Shown: in pieces, positions 33,949 to 44,879 of the stretch
Layout: each line of letters opens with the position of its first letter
Position numbering within the stretch: position 1 is the first letter of the stretch
DNA from: Hyphochytrium catenoides
Taxonomy: Eukaryota; Sar; Hyphochytriomycetes; Hyphochytriales; Hyphochytriaceae
Assembly: GCA_900088475.1 (NCBI GenBank)
Contig: FLMG01004535.1
Location: 1 to 48,661 of the forward strand
Reading direction: 5' to 3'
Length of the DNA stretch: 48,661 nt
Translations under genes and position numbers: made by a program
The notes under the pieces: generated by a model
What the model saw: only the letters and a program-made list of their open reading frames with translations
The model's database searches: none
Told to the model about the DNA's origin: nothing

Positions 33949-34550
33949 CTCGTGGCCTGCTAGAACCAATTTTGCTCGATATACACGCAAGTTGCACAGA
34001 GGACAGATAGGTAAGGTTAGGGGCGATGGCTTAAAGAAGAGGCCAACTGAGAGTCAGGTGAGGGAGAGACCCACGAGGAAGAGGAGAAAGCACAAAGGCT
34101 AACGATGCGTAGGTGGGTGAGAACGCCCGTTCATGCGACTTGCTCCCAGTGTCAGCGCTCATGAGGAGTAGGGATAGGGACTATGGAAGAAGATTAAGAT
34201 ACAGGTTCATGGATAACTATCCTCAGCAGTAACTCAACTACTATCGTACATTTGGGCTTTATGAGACAATATAGAGCTTATTATTTAACAGCCAATGCAA
34301 GGGTGCGCTAAGAGTGCCTTTCGCCAGGGTACGTTCTAGAGACCGAATCAGATGGCTAACCACTGGGCACTTCATGCCACTCTCTAAGGCAATTTGCACA
34401 GATGACAAGGGCACCGCCAAAAGATGAGATTGCCGACAGATGAAGAACTGGAGGAGACGTGCTTTGAATAGCTTCTCATCACTACCTTTTGTGTTTCTTG
34501 AATCCTAGCGAAACGTGATCAGCGTTAGGTATGTATAGGATAGCAGTTAA
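33949..34550. other. Intergenic, convergent XPG / CELF 3' ends
   Basis: 602 nt with no supported frame, between the stops of XPG (+) and the CELF-like gene (-). Presumably 3' UTRs. Confidence 0.5.
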
Positions 34551-36563
34551 CTATAACAGGAGCTGAAGTATCGAGGTAAGGATGGCACCCAGAAAGGCTA
34601 AGCAGACGCAAACTAGGTGGACAGGTGGATTAGCAGACCAAACAAGTAGTATAGCTCAATGTTACCTTTCTGGCCTTGACCTCTAAAGGAGGCGAGAGAG
34701 ACAGTGAGAGGAGGCATTCCGGCTGCCACGCTTAGCTTCCCATCCGCACCATAAATGGCCCGCTGTGCGTGCTCTGCTAACGCCATGGTGACAAGCCCAC
34801 AGCCTTTGCTTTCCCCCGTGGGTCTTCTAATAATCTCAGCGTTCAGTACTTTGCCATAGATAGAAAAGAGCGACGTGAGCTCTTTTGCAGAGTAGAGCGG
34901 AGGAAGACCGCCAATGAAGATCTGCCATTCTTTTTCAGAGAATGGTCCTGAGCTTTGTGGCTCAATAGGACGCTTCTTAGAGAGATGAGAACTCGCTCCA
35001 CCTCTTTCTGTCTGAGGTACAAAGGTCTCTGATCGAGCAGAGAGAGAAAAACCTCTGGACACTTTCAATGGACGTCGGGTCTCTGCGCAGTGATAGGCCC
35101 ATCAGTACGCTATTCGCATCGGATGAGAAAAGAAGCCATCCAAGGCAAGGCAAGTATATTCAACTTCCAAAGGCAAACTCAGAAGGTGTTAGCATAGCAC
35201 TCACCATCGTTGACATTACCGTTCCCCTTCTGCACAGGGTCCGAGGAATGACATACGATCGAATGGGGAAGGTGTAGAGCACCATCAGCATCCGCTAGCT
35301 TTATCTGTGAAATAAGTTATACTGGCTCTCAGTGCCTGCTCTTGGTTGCCCCACAATTCCTTTGTCCTTACCGAAAGGGTGCTGGTGGAGTTGTGCATCA
35401 CCATGCCGTCGGCTCCCACGACGGCAGCCTCAGCATCGTCAATGTTCTCATAAGTAATGAAGGCTGACCCTTTCGATTGCCCAGTAAAGCGGTCCTTTAC
35501 AATGTGGACCTTTGACACTGGACCATACCAGCTAAAGATCTAGACAGATGCGGATAAATACAAGGCTTAGCGACATGAAAAGGAGACAGCCAGGAGAAGA
35601 CATATGAAGAAAGAAATATTGGGGGCTAGTAGGCTTGAAAAGCCCAATACACAGAGTGACAGTGGCACCATAAGACCGTCTAATCTCTTCTTTGGTCTTT
35701 ATCCTTGTCCTTTCTTCTTTACCTCTTCCAACGCATCGCACCTTCTTGAGCTCGGCCTCAGAGCAGGAGGACGGAATACCTCTAACAAACAGCCTTCCTT
35801 CTTCTTTTAGGGACCGCCCACCATCATTTTGTACATCAGAGTTTGGAGCTCTTAAGCCACTGACTCCAGATGAAGTAGCTCTACTCGTTGGGACTAGGAA
35901 AGGCCGCGGCTGCATAAAGCGGATGGGTGGCGGATGAATATCCTTGGAAGAGTAAGCAGGTGATAACACTCCCTCAGGACTGAGCCCGAAAGGTTGCAAG
36001 CCCCACGACCGCACAGGTGGAGTCTGTACAACAAAGCTTGCTCCCCAGCTTCGCCAGTTTCGTGGGCCTCCCAGCGAGCCATCTCTCCGACCGGAGTCAA
36101 GCTCCGCCAAGCTCACTCTTAGGGGCGGATATCCTGACTGTTGTCAGGTTAGCTTCTGCTTGTAAAGCATGAGAAGCGGGAAAGGACTTGTAGCAGAACG
36201 GGACCACAAACAAAGGAGAGATTAACAAGGAGAGAGAGGAAGAACTTGAGAAAAGGTATCAACCCTTTTTAGCTTACCGCCAGACTGTGCTTCTTATGGA
36301 GAGCCGTTATTGAGCGCTCACAAGCTAGCCGACTGCCCATTCGGACAACGGCGCACCCTGCGTGTTGTCCATGCCCACGTCAGTACTCCTTTGGCTTATA
36401 ACAAGCTTCAGACGGTAGCAAGACACATACCATTGTGCCTGAGGTTGGACTGTCTTGTCAGGCAGACGTCCAGAACTGGACCAAAGCCTGCAAAAAGGCG
36501 TCTAATAGTAAGTTCCTCTTTATCAGGTGGAATGCCTTCGACATACAGCGTGCACTCTGCCAT
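34551..36563 (-). CDS. CELF/Bruno-like protein, three RRMs
   Basis: Seven exons, complement(34551-34597, 34666-35082, 35205-35229, 35372-35539, 35742-36137, 36278-36357, 36431-36563), 421 aa, with phases closing. RRM1 spans residues 1-75: CTLYVEGIPPDKEELTIRR and GCAVVRMGSRLACERSI. A ~90-residue Pro/Ser-rich linker follows. RRM2 is near 175-260: GRLFVRGIPSSCSEAEL, SKVHIVKDRFTGQSKGSAFI. RRM3 is near 305-390: WQIFIGGLPPLYSAKELTSL, PTGESKGCGLVTM. Two close RRMs, a linker and a final RRM is the CELF/Bruno/ETR-3 arrangement; these bind GU-rich elements and control splicing, translation or decay. Spacing differs here, as RRM1 and RRM2 are separated by the long linker. RRM1's RNP1 lacks the aromatic residues that stack on RNA. 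Exon 5 is a 25-nt microexon. The last exon (AFLGAILTSILQLLL) is short and hydrophobic and less certain. Confidence 0.87.
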
Positions 36564-37337
36564 GTCATCCTAGACAGGTTCACATGGGACCACCCATAAG
36601 ATCCTGGGCGATGAAGGCTTACTAGCCCACTTGGTGGTCTCAGCAAGAGGAAGATGCTTCTATTGCCCGAATGGAGGAGTAGAAACTGGTGCTCGAAGAA
36701 AAGCGAGAGGCGCACAGAGAGGTTCAGAGAGGGGTGCTGCCAGCCAGCACTTCATAAAGACAATCCACAAACGCAAAGTCTGGTGAAGCTTTCAGTGGGC
36801 GCTAGTATACTTCCTACTCATAGGAGATGCTCGATAGCTCGCGGCCACCATCCGCGTGACGCGTGCGGTAGTTCTCTCATGAGTAGCTTTGCTGACGCGG
36901 AGAGTCTGCATCTTCTGGTACAATGCACATCGATCTTATCGCGCAAGTTGCGTCAAAATTGACCTTGCCGCTGTTCATAGAGGCCGAAAAAGTCCAGGTA
37001 GGTGTGTCTTGCTCAGGCAGTGCCTCAAGATGGGCTTCAATCGTTCACTGGGCAGTCAGCAAGGGCCGTCAATCTGGATATCTCTGCCTCTTGGCGGCGA
37101 TGCAGATTCTCTGTTGTGAAGACTGAAGCTCTACAAGTCTGGCAGATGGAGATCTCTGTCATGATAACTACAGAGCCTGTTCCCATATAGTTTGTAGGCT
37201 TGAGCGAAAACAGATCATAGGTATTGGTAACTGTACATAATATTGATCTGATTATTAGAGAGGCAGGGTTCTGACTTCAGAATGCTTTCTTCGACTGGAC
37301 TGTGCAAGCCGTTTTCTTCTTTCCATGTCTCTTTCAT

Positions 37338-37418
37338 NNNNNNNNNNNNNNNNNNNNNNNNNNNNNNNNNNNNNNNNNNNNNNNNNNNNNNNNNNNNNNN
37401 NNNNNNNNNNNNNNNNNN
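37338..37418. other. Assembly gap (81 N)
   Basis: Run of N followed directly by a CT repeat; probably an unassembled microsatellite. Confidence 1.
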
Positions 37419-37515
37419 CTGCTTCTCTCTCTCTGTCTCTGACTCTTATCTCTCTCTCTCTCCCTGTGACGTCTACCTCGACACAGTCTCTCGCCATGTC
37501 CTCCTTCTAGTCTCG

Positions 37516-37755
37516 ATGGTCAGCACCACTAATGCTGATGTTCGAAGAGTGCTGCTAGGATTCCTGCGTCAACTTCACGCTCTCCCTCCCTTCATGCTGC
37601 GGCCCGGGACAGTCATAGCGAAAGGTTTGACTAGGAGCACAATTCGCCGCTCGAACGCTCATCTACCTCGCATCGTAGGCCTTGCTCTTCAGCAAAACGG
37701 GACCAAGACATCTCAAAAGCAACCTCGACTCGTAGTCAATCTGCGAAGACAGAAG
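37516..37755 (+). CDS. Possible upstream first exon of RPI (targeting extension)
   Basis: ATG at 37516 opens 80 codons to a good donor (CAGAAG|gtaagg). A phase-0 acceptor at 37827/37828 joins it to STNPKSWT and then the conserved RPI start [14 protein letters not shown]. The extension is rich in Arg/Ser/Leu with few acids (VRRVLLGFLRQLH, KGLTRSTIRRSN), like an organellar presequence. It could alternatively be a 5' UTR exon with a chance open frame. Confidence 0.4.
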
Positions 37756-37851
37756 GTAAGGGACAATCTACCTTTTAAAAAGACAAGCCTGGCTAGCTGG
37801 TCTCCACTGACTGAGGCCATCCTGCAGTCTACTAATCCTAAAAGTTGGACC

Positions 37852-39632
37852 ATGTCTGAAGACCTTTCGCCAATTGAAAGAGCCAAGAGGCAGGTTAGAG
37901 ACTTCTTTCAGCGGATAGAGTAACTGCGCCTGGCCCGGGTGCTAATGAATCCATGCAGGCGGCGCGTCAGGCCGTAGATGAGTTCGTGAAGGATGGGATG
38001 GTCGTCGGAGTAGGGAGCGGTAAGTGACGCGAGAAGAGGAAGAGAGAGTTGAGGTTAACTTCTAAGCCTTCCCCTTTCCTAGGCTCCACTGTGGTGTATG
38101 CGGTGGAGCGGTTGGCAGAGAGAGTGAGAGAGGAGAAGATGAACATTACGTGCCTTCCATCCAGCTTTCAGGCAAACCAGGTGAGAAGAGAAGGTGGTTG
38201 AGAGAGTGAGAAGCACGGGCTAGGAGAACTGATCTATCTAGTGACATCTCTATCTTTCTCTCTCTCTCTGTTTCTGCCTTCTCCTGTTCGTTTTTGTTTT
38301 TTTGCCTGGCAGCGGCTTACCCAGCCCGTTACCCCGTTTTGGCTTGCACTGACTGCCACCTCTCTCTCCCTTGTCGGGGCTGCCAGCTCATCATTGAGGG
38401 TAATCTGACACTGGGAGATCTCTCTCGGACGCCAGAGGTTGATGTGACCATAGACGGTGCCGATGAGGTTGACGCTCAGCTGAGCTGCATCAAAGGTGAT
38501 CGGCACTGTGCCTTATGTTTTCGCTCTTTTGTCTCTCTCTCCTCTACGCGCTTTACTTATACCTCTCTATTTCCTACAAAAATGAACTGCTCGTCCCTCT
38601 CGTCAGCCTTCTGCCGCCTTTTAGTACTATCAGCTCTGCTCGCCTTGCCTCTAAGTCATCAATGTCTATCTCTCTCTGCCACCTTTTGGGCTATCAGGTG
38701 GTGGAGGCTGTCATGTGCAGGAGAAGATTCTCATCTCCTGCTCAAAGCTTTGGGTCGTGGTGGCCGACTATCGTAAGGACTCTAAGACCCTGGGACAGAA
38801 CTGGAGGAAAGGCGTGCCAGTTGAGGTCTGTTGGGCCGACACGCCAATCATCTGAAACTAATCCCCCATGTCCTCTTTCTCTTTTACCTTCTGTCATGGC
38901 GTCTGAGAGAACACTGTCATCTGTCCTCCAGGTTGTTCCAATGGCGTACGTGCCTATCAAGAAGAAGCTAGAAGGGCTGGGAGGAAAGACAATCCTTCGA
39001 ATGGCAAAGGTCAACCCCCATATCCTATGCTGTCTCTACCCTCGCAGTCAAGCGCACACTCCCATGTAGCCTCCTTTTGCTGGACTTTCGTATCTCCTTG
39101 CAACCCCTTCTTGTCTCTCTCTGCAGAAGCTTTGTCTCTCTTCCTGTTCTCTTCGGCTCACCGTCTCTCTCTCTCTTTCTTCATCTGGAAAATCTCTCAA
39201 CTTATAGGCTAAGGCAGGACCCTGCGTCACGGACAATGGCAACTTCATTTTGGACGCAGATGTGAGTTCACCATCGCTTTGTCCTCCCTTCTTTGTGAAC
39301 TCTAACTTTTTAGTGTCTCCTCTCAAGTACTGGTCTCAACCCTCTTGATCAATCGCTTTCTACTTCCTTCTCATTCTTTAGCATTAGCTCTCTATTCATC
39401 TTTATCTCTCACCTTTGACTTATCTCCCGGGCCGCACGGCTTCGTCTAATGGTCCTCGCCTGGCTGGGTGTCGTCCCTGCAAATCTAGTTTGGGGAAATA
39501 CCGGACCCAGTTGCCCTTGAGAAGACCTTACTTCTGATCCCCGGTGTCGTGGAGGTTGGGATCTTCAATGGAATGGCCTGCAAAGCTTTCTTTGGACAGG
39601 AAGATGGGACTGTTACCACCAGAACTGCGTAG
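37852..39632 (+). CDS. RPIA: Ribose-5-phosphate isomerase A
   Basis: Eight exons with closed phases: 37852-37893, 37959-38019, 38083-38180, 38387-38495, 38698-38825, 38932-39009, 39208-39261, 39489-39632; 237 aa. It interconverts ribose-5-phosphate and ribulose-5-phosphate in the pentose-phosphate and Calvin cycles. Motifs: [19 protein letters not shown] (phosphate-binding GxGSGST), [12 protein letters not shown] (catalytic Asps), [11 protein letters not shown] (usual KGGGGALLREK; H-V-Q is a variant), [14 protein letters not shown] and ITDN-like [17 protein letters not shown]. The C-terminus [19 protein letters not shown] is typical. Length is normal. Starting at [14 protein letters not shown] gives the cytosolic-type protein; an upstream exon may add a leader. 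Introns contain long sense-strand CT-rich stretches (around 38250-38280, 39110-39180). Confidence 0.96.
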
Positions 39633-40166
39633 GCAAAGAGCTGGGTTGCATGGAAGGGAGGGAACTTGAGGACAGACGAAGCGAGCAGAGTATCAGCCCA
39701 ACGATCGTCAGCTAAGAGTAATGTCTCGTCGAAGCAGAGACTCAAGAATAGACATAAGGAAGATTTCTAGAATACAGAGAGAGACAAAGGAGGTTAGGCC
39801 ATGTCGACACTCATCCTCCCGACAGAGAGGGAGACTTTGATAGCGGGAGGGAAGTTGGAGAGGTAGTATCAAGGAGGAGAGTTCATTATGGAGAACGAGT
39901 CAGAACTGAATTTTTCTTTACTAACAGGAATAAATAGCAGCCACTTGAGGGAAGTGCAACTAGACAAACCACCAGTTCTGCCTTCTGCTCTAGGTTGAAC
40001 GCTAGTTATCGTACACATATGAGTCAGGATAGAGGAAGCTGCTGCTGAGAGTATTGACAACAGAGAAATAAACGGACCTTGCTGCAAGCCTCCCTCGAGA
40101 AAGTACCCTGAGACAAAGGAAGGCACGAGCGGAAGCGAAATGGATGGGACAGAAAATACTGAAGTC
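39633..40166. other. Intergenic, convergent RPI / KEA 3' ends
   Basis: 534 nt between stops of RPI (+) and the antiporter (-). No supported frame. Confidence 0.5.
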
Positions 40167-43100
40167 TCAGAAATCTCGTGTCATCGAGGTTCTTCTGGAA
40201 AGAACTCTTTGCCGAGCAGATGCCCTGCTAGACCTTCTCGAGTCTGTAGAGAGGGCTCTCTGCATTCGTGGTGATATCCTAGGCGAGCTTCGCGGACTAA
40301 AATGTATAACATAGAGGTCTGGGTCGAAGTCATGTGGTCGAGGGAGCTTATTGGGATACACTTCCTCGTTAGCGTCATCTTCATGAGCCACTCTGTGTGC
40401 GAAGATATCAGCAACGTAGGTGGCGGCATGGGAGAAGTCAATGCGGTGGAAGTTGATGATATTCCTGCTATAATGGCGCTTGGAGCGGAAGACACGGAAG
40501 TCTTCTTCTTCTTCTCTTTCTCCTTCTATGACCTCCACTTCAGCTCGAGGGTCATCCCACGCTAGACGAGAAAGATAAACTGCATCATCATCTTCTGCTA
40601 GAGCAATGTTGGTCACGACGTGTGAGAGTGTGACCTCTGGTTGCACTACAAGCACTCCTAACTGGTCCAACTCCGTTGCAACGTTAGCATCTTCTACCAC
40701 GGCGATGATCCTTCTGGGCAATTGAATACTATCGACAAGATGCTTGCAACAACGCGTTGTTCTTTCCGTGTCATCATCAAAGCATACAACGACGACGTCT
40801 GTAAGCTGGTCAATGGCGTACGTCTTCTGTCTTCCCGAGTCTTGGCCACTTCTGCTCTCCTTAACTCCCACGTCGATGTGGGATAAGAGCTTCGCTTTGT
40901 CCAACTCACACGCTGGGGCGGGCTCTTGGCCCTCTCCAGTGGACGACGTGTCCGTTGTCCTCTCGTCTTCCCTTTTCTCTTCGGGCTTCTGCCCCTCCGT
41001 GTCTGGCTCCGCTGGCTTTCGCTTCAAAATATCTGGCGCAATCACTTCATCAACAAACTCGAACTCAAAAGGGTTTGCGCCTTCCCCGTGGGCCTTCATC
41101 GCCGTGTCCATTACAGGCTCGTCCTCCTCAGCTATGGTTCCCTCCTCAGCGGTAGCTGGCAGCACCGGGACACGGACGTGGATGCCTAAGGAGCTCATGT
41201 GAAGGGCGAGAGAGAATGAGAACCTCCCTTTTCCTAGAATGGCCACGTTGTCTACCAGCCGCATCCCGTGAACACTCCTTCCTCTTCCCAGAGATCTTCC
41301 TCTCCGGAGAGGAAGCGATTTGCTGCTCACGCTACTCGCTCTCTCCCTGCCTGTGACAGTAATGTCGACTGTGGCCTCTCCACTATTCTTCACCCCTATG
41401 GAGGAAAGAATAGGGCCAATCATCTGGTTTATCACAACCGCGGAGATGATTGTGGCGGAAAATTCAGAGACCCAAGTGTCAGAGCTTATACTTAGCACTT
41501 CCTGTGCCAGCCCTAATGCCACGCCTGCCTGTGGAGTGAAACAGAGCCATAGGTTGTTATACATAACAGGAGGAAGAGAGAGAAGGAAGCGACAGGAGAT
41601 GTATGCGCCGAGAAAGATGGAGACAAAGCGCACTCCGATAAAGACGCTCATCAGAGGAATTGCCTTGACAACTGCACTCAGATTGAGCGCGGCACCTGGA
41701 GGAGTTCAACGTGAGGGAGACGTCAGTGCTTACCTCAATAAAAAGAGAGGAAAGAGAAAACGACTCGTCTAGAGAACCAAACCAATCAACGGACTGACAA
41801 AAGTCTTTCTTTTTTCGAAAGCCAGTAGAGTCTGTAGAAGTGGTTGGACAAAGGGAGAAGCTAGCAAGAGCAGCCTCTTTGCACATAGAGGCGGGAGAAG
41901 TCCTAGGCAGAGAACCCACAGCCTAGCTCATGAGAGATCGAGGCTAGAGAGAGTCCTACAGTACAGGGAAGAGAGAGCGAGACAGAGAGAAAGAGCGTAC
42001 AAACGAAGAAAGTACTATATGACAGACAGGCATCGGCAACAGATCTAGGACGGTGACAATTATCGGGGCAACGACCAGAAGGTAGGTCCTCTGGGGCTTT
42101 TGTCTCTCACCTGTCATGGTAAAGAAGGGCAGATACATCAGCATCGCCGCGGCGTCCAATATGTCGTGCATCTTTCCTCTCAAGCTCGTTATGTGTCCTG
42201 CAGCACAGGCTGCCACCATGCAGACCAGCAATGGTTCAAACTTTATGTGCCAGTAGGGGCCCCAGGCCGAATGAGAGCCCTCGGCAATGTAATCTGAACC
42301 GATGAAAAAGCCAAAGCCCACGCCCATCCACAGAGTACCTTGACGACAAGCATAAAATGACCGCGTAAGCCACAAATCAAATTATAGGCAAGAGTTCAAA
42401 AGTGGAGAGTAAGCCTGGATGTCTATGACGTGCAGGGTCAGAAACAAAACCAGAAGAGAGTTCTTTCTCTCCACATGGAAAGTTAGCGCGAACAGAGAGG
42501 GAGAGATAGAGACTAACCTCTGAGAAACAATGCCCACCTCCGCCTTCTAACCTCAAACTCTCCGAGAGGACACCAAAGAATAAAGGCGACCACCGTTCCA
42601 AGTATGAGCCCAACCAAGAGATTAGAGAAAACAATGCCCAGGCCAAATGCCACGTGTTCGCCTCCCAGCTCCAGCGTGGAGCAGTAAATGGTAGAGAGAA
42701 TGCGAGAGACAGAGAAGGAGAGAAGGACGAGGAGTTCCGCTATAGAGGTAACACCAAGCATCAAATTAGTGAAGGGACCCTTGGTGCGAAACTCCACGTG
42801 CAGCGCCAGGGCAGTTGCAGGTGAGCCCAAGACTGCAATTGAAGAGAACATGAGAGAAATCGCTAGCTGGCAGGAGGAAGAAAGATCCCCGTAGAAGAAT
42901 GGATCCGCAGCGAGATAAAGGGTGACCGTCATCAGGAGCATCGTCGCTACATAAATCCCGGCTAGAATGACTAAAATATCCCGCAGCTGTCCCCGTAACA
43001 CTGGGAAGAAGACCTCATAACCTGCCTGAAAGGAGATGAAAGATAGCGCAAGAGATGTAACAAGCTTCTGTAGGCGTGAAATGAGGTCATCTGAGAGCAG

Positions 43101-43977
43101 CGCAGAGACGTAGGGCCCTGCTAATATTCCTACGATAAGGTATCCGGTGATAAGCGGAAGCTTCAAATATGTCGGGAAGAGAAGTCCCAGTGGATACGCA
43201 GCAATGGAGACGATAAAGAATCCCAGCAAATATCTTATGGACTGCCACACTTCTGACCAACTGGACCACGCTCCAGGCTCGTCGCTCTCTTTTTGCTGTG
43301 CCTCCGCTGACGCAGAATCGGTAGCTTGGGGAGCTGCTAGGCAGATAATAGAAGAAATTTAGAGAGTCGAGGAGTGAAAGGGAGCGAACCAGGAGAAATA
43401 GAAAGGAAAAGACATAACCAGAGCGCGAGGTGAACACAGACGGCGGTAGGTGGAGCCGCGGGCGGGAAAAGAAAGGAGAGAGAGAGAGAGAAGAAGAAGA
43501 AGTAGGGAGACCGAGAAGAAGCAAAGTGGGGAGGATTGTACGTTAGTTATCAGTCTTCAACTGGGACAGACAGATGGAAGCACAGTAGCCGAGAGAAGGA
43601 TGAGCGGCATCGAGAGGATGCAGCTCTTGCGAAAGTCTTCAAGGCAGAAAGGTTGAGAGTAGGATGCCCTTGGGGAGAAACGTAGAGAGAATGGAATGAA
43701 CACGCGGCAATCTCGGACCACAGAAGAGAGACACTGAGCCGTTTGGCACACCTTCTGTCACTGCTTCCACTCGCCTCAGAGCTGTTAGCCCCGGCTTCCA
43801 AAGATCAACGCTCTTTGAAGATGAGAAATATGACGCAGTAGTAGAAGGGAGAAACGAAGAGCTAGAAGGACGCCCCGTCGCAGAGCCGAGGCCAAGGGAG
43901 AGAGAGAAGAGACCAACTATGCCAAGTAAGAGAGAAGAAGCTCTCCGGCACACACTCCTTCGGCCAGCATGCTTCAT
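40167..43977 (-). CDS. KEA/CPA2-type K+(Na+)/H+ antiporter
   Basis: Four exons with closed phases, complement(40167-41695, 42111-42338, 42518-43336, 43752-43977), 933 aa. CPA2 antiporters exchange K+ or Na+ for H+ across membranes; plant KEA1-3 sit in the chloroplast envelope and thylakoid. Exon 1 encodes a signal-peptide-like start (KHAGRRSVCRRAS, then LLLGIVGLFSLSLGLGSATG) and a Ser/Thr-rich stretch. The membrane domain has about 12 segments and includes KLPLITGYLIVGILAGPYVS, a CPA2 hallmark, and QAGYEVFFPVLRG. The cytosolic RCK/TrkA-N domain begins VDNVAILGKGRFSFSLAL (Rossmann P-loop, here GKGRFS) and resumes, after a ~95-residue acidic insertion, at TDVVVVCFDDDTERTT with QPEVTLSHVV. The C-terminal tail is Ser/Arg-rich. 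Intron 1 is unusually long (415 nt). Confidence 0.9.
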
Positions 43978-44251
43978 CTCGGAAGCCACCCTCTCTTGAG
44001 GGCCAAGACGGCAGCAAGTATAATTTTCTGCTGCTATGAGCTTGACCGATTAGAATGAGAAAGAGACGAGAGAAGGGTGGAAGTTGAATAATAAAAGGAG
44101 AAAGCGAGGAAAGAGAAGGATGAAAGAGAGAAGCGCGGTGCTGGGTCTCTTTCTCCAATCAGCAACACGCCGCCAGGGCCGATGACCTTCTTCTATCGAG
44201 TTTTGCAGTCCCAACGGCGCCAGCAGCAGCTCCCAGACCAATTTACAGAAT

Positions 44252-44370
44252 GCAAAGAGAGACAGAGCGAGAATCGAGAGAGAGAGAGAGAGTGAGAGAG
44301 AGAGAGAGAAGAGAGCGAGAGGGAGAGAAAGAGAGAGAGAGACACACACACACAGAGGACGAGACAGAGG

Positions 44371-44409
<39 letters not shown>

Positions 44410-44462
44410 GGATAGAAAGAAAGAGAGAGAGACACACACACACACACAGAGGGCGAGACAGA

Positions 44463-44508
<46 letters not shown>

Positions 44509-44512
44509 AAGA
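44252..44512. repeat. Compound (GA)n/(CA)n microsatellite
   Basis: About 260 nt of GA repeats with two internal (CA)n blocks; a duplicated unit is visible (GA block, acacacac block, gaggacgagacagag or similar, twice). It is upstream of the antiporter gene. Long Arg/Glu- or Ser/Leu-repeat frames through it are repeat translations. Confidence 0.97.
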
Positions 44513-44639
44513 ACGTGAGTCTCAGTACGTGAATGAGCCGTTGGTCCGTTAGTCCAACAGAAACTTCGGCTCGAGACAGGATGATGCGGAATTGCGTGAA
44601 TGTGATGGCTTCCGTGTCTCTCACTCACTATGTCTTCAT

Positions 44640-44879
44640 CTATGGCTCCTGGAAAAAGACCAGATTCAAAGTCATTTCTCTTACTCTTTCTCTCCGAATA
44701 GGGAAGTCTGTCTCGATGTCGACGGCAAGGTATTCATTCGTAAGTAGCAAGACTTGTGATGGATGACCAGCGTCAAACGACCATAGATATGATTGGTCCC
44801 TTTCTTGAAGGGACACCGGCCAATTGTATGGTAATGCGTAAGCAGTTTCTCCATTAGGGACAAAGCTCCTGGAGGTCAT
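44640..44879 (-). CDS. Possible exon of an unrecognised gene
   Basis: ATG to TAG, 79 codons, with natural composition: SRSFVPNGETAYALPYNWPV, RDQSYLWSFDAGHPSQVLLL and NEYLAVDIETDFPIRR. The frame is also open a few codons upstream (YRLRM after an AG). It is more protein-like than its neighbours, but I know no family and no partner exon is certain. Confidence 0.3.
   Translation of the reverse strand: MTSRSFVPNGETAYALPYNWPVSLQERDQSYLWSFDAGHPSQVLLLTNEYLAVDIETDFPIRRERVREMTLNLVFFQEP

Larger units (their letters stand above)
36564..37851. other. Divergent promoter region, CELF / RPI genes
   Basis: Between the divergent CELF-like (-) and ribose-5-phosphate isomerase (+) starts. It contains an assembly gap, a CT repeat after it (37419-37462) and the candidate upstream RPI exon 37516-37755. 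Short + frames at 36650-37190 have no recognisable motif. Confidence 0.4.

Noticed and set aside
44250-44552. 100-residue Arg/Glu-repeat protein (and Ser/Leu repeat on the other strand)
   Set aside because: Pure translation of the GA/CA microsatellite.
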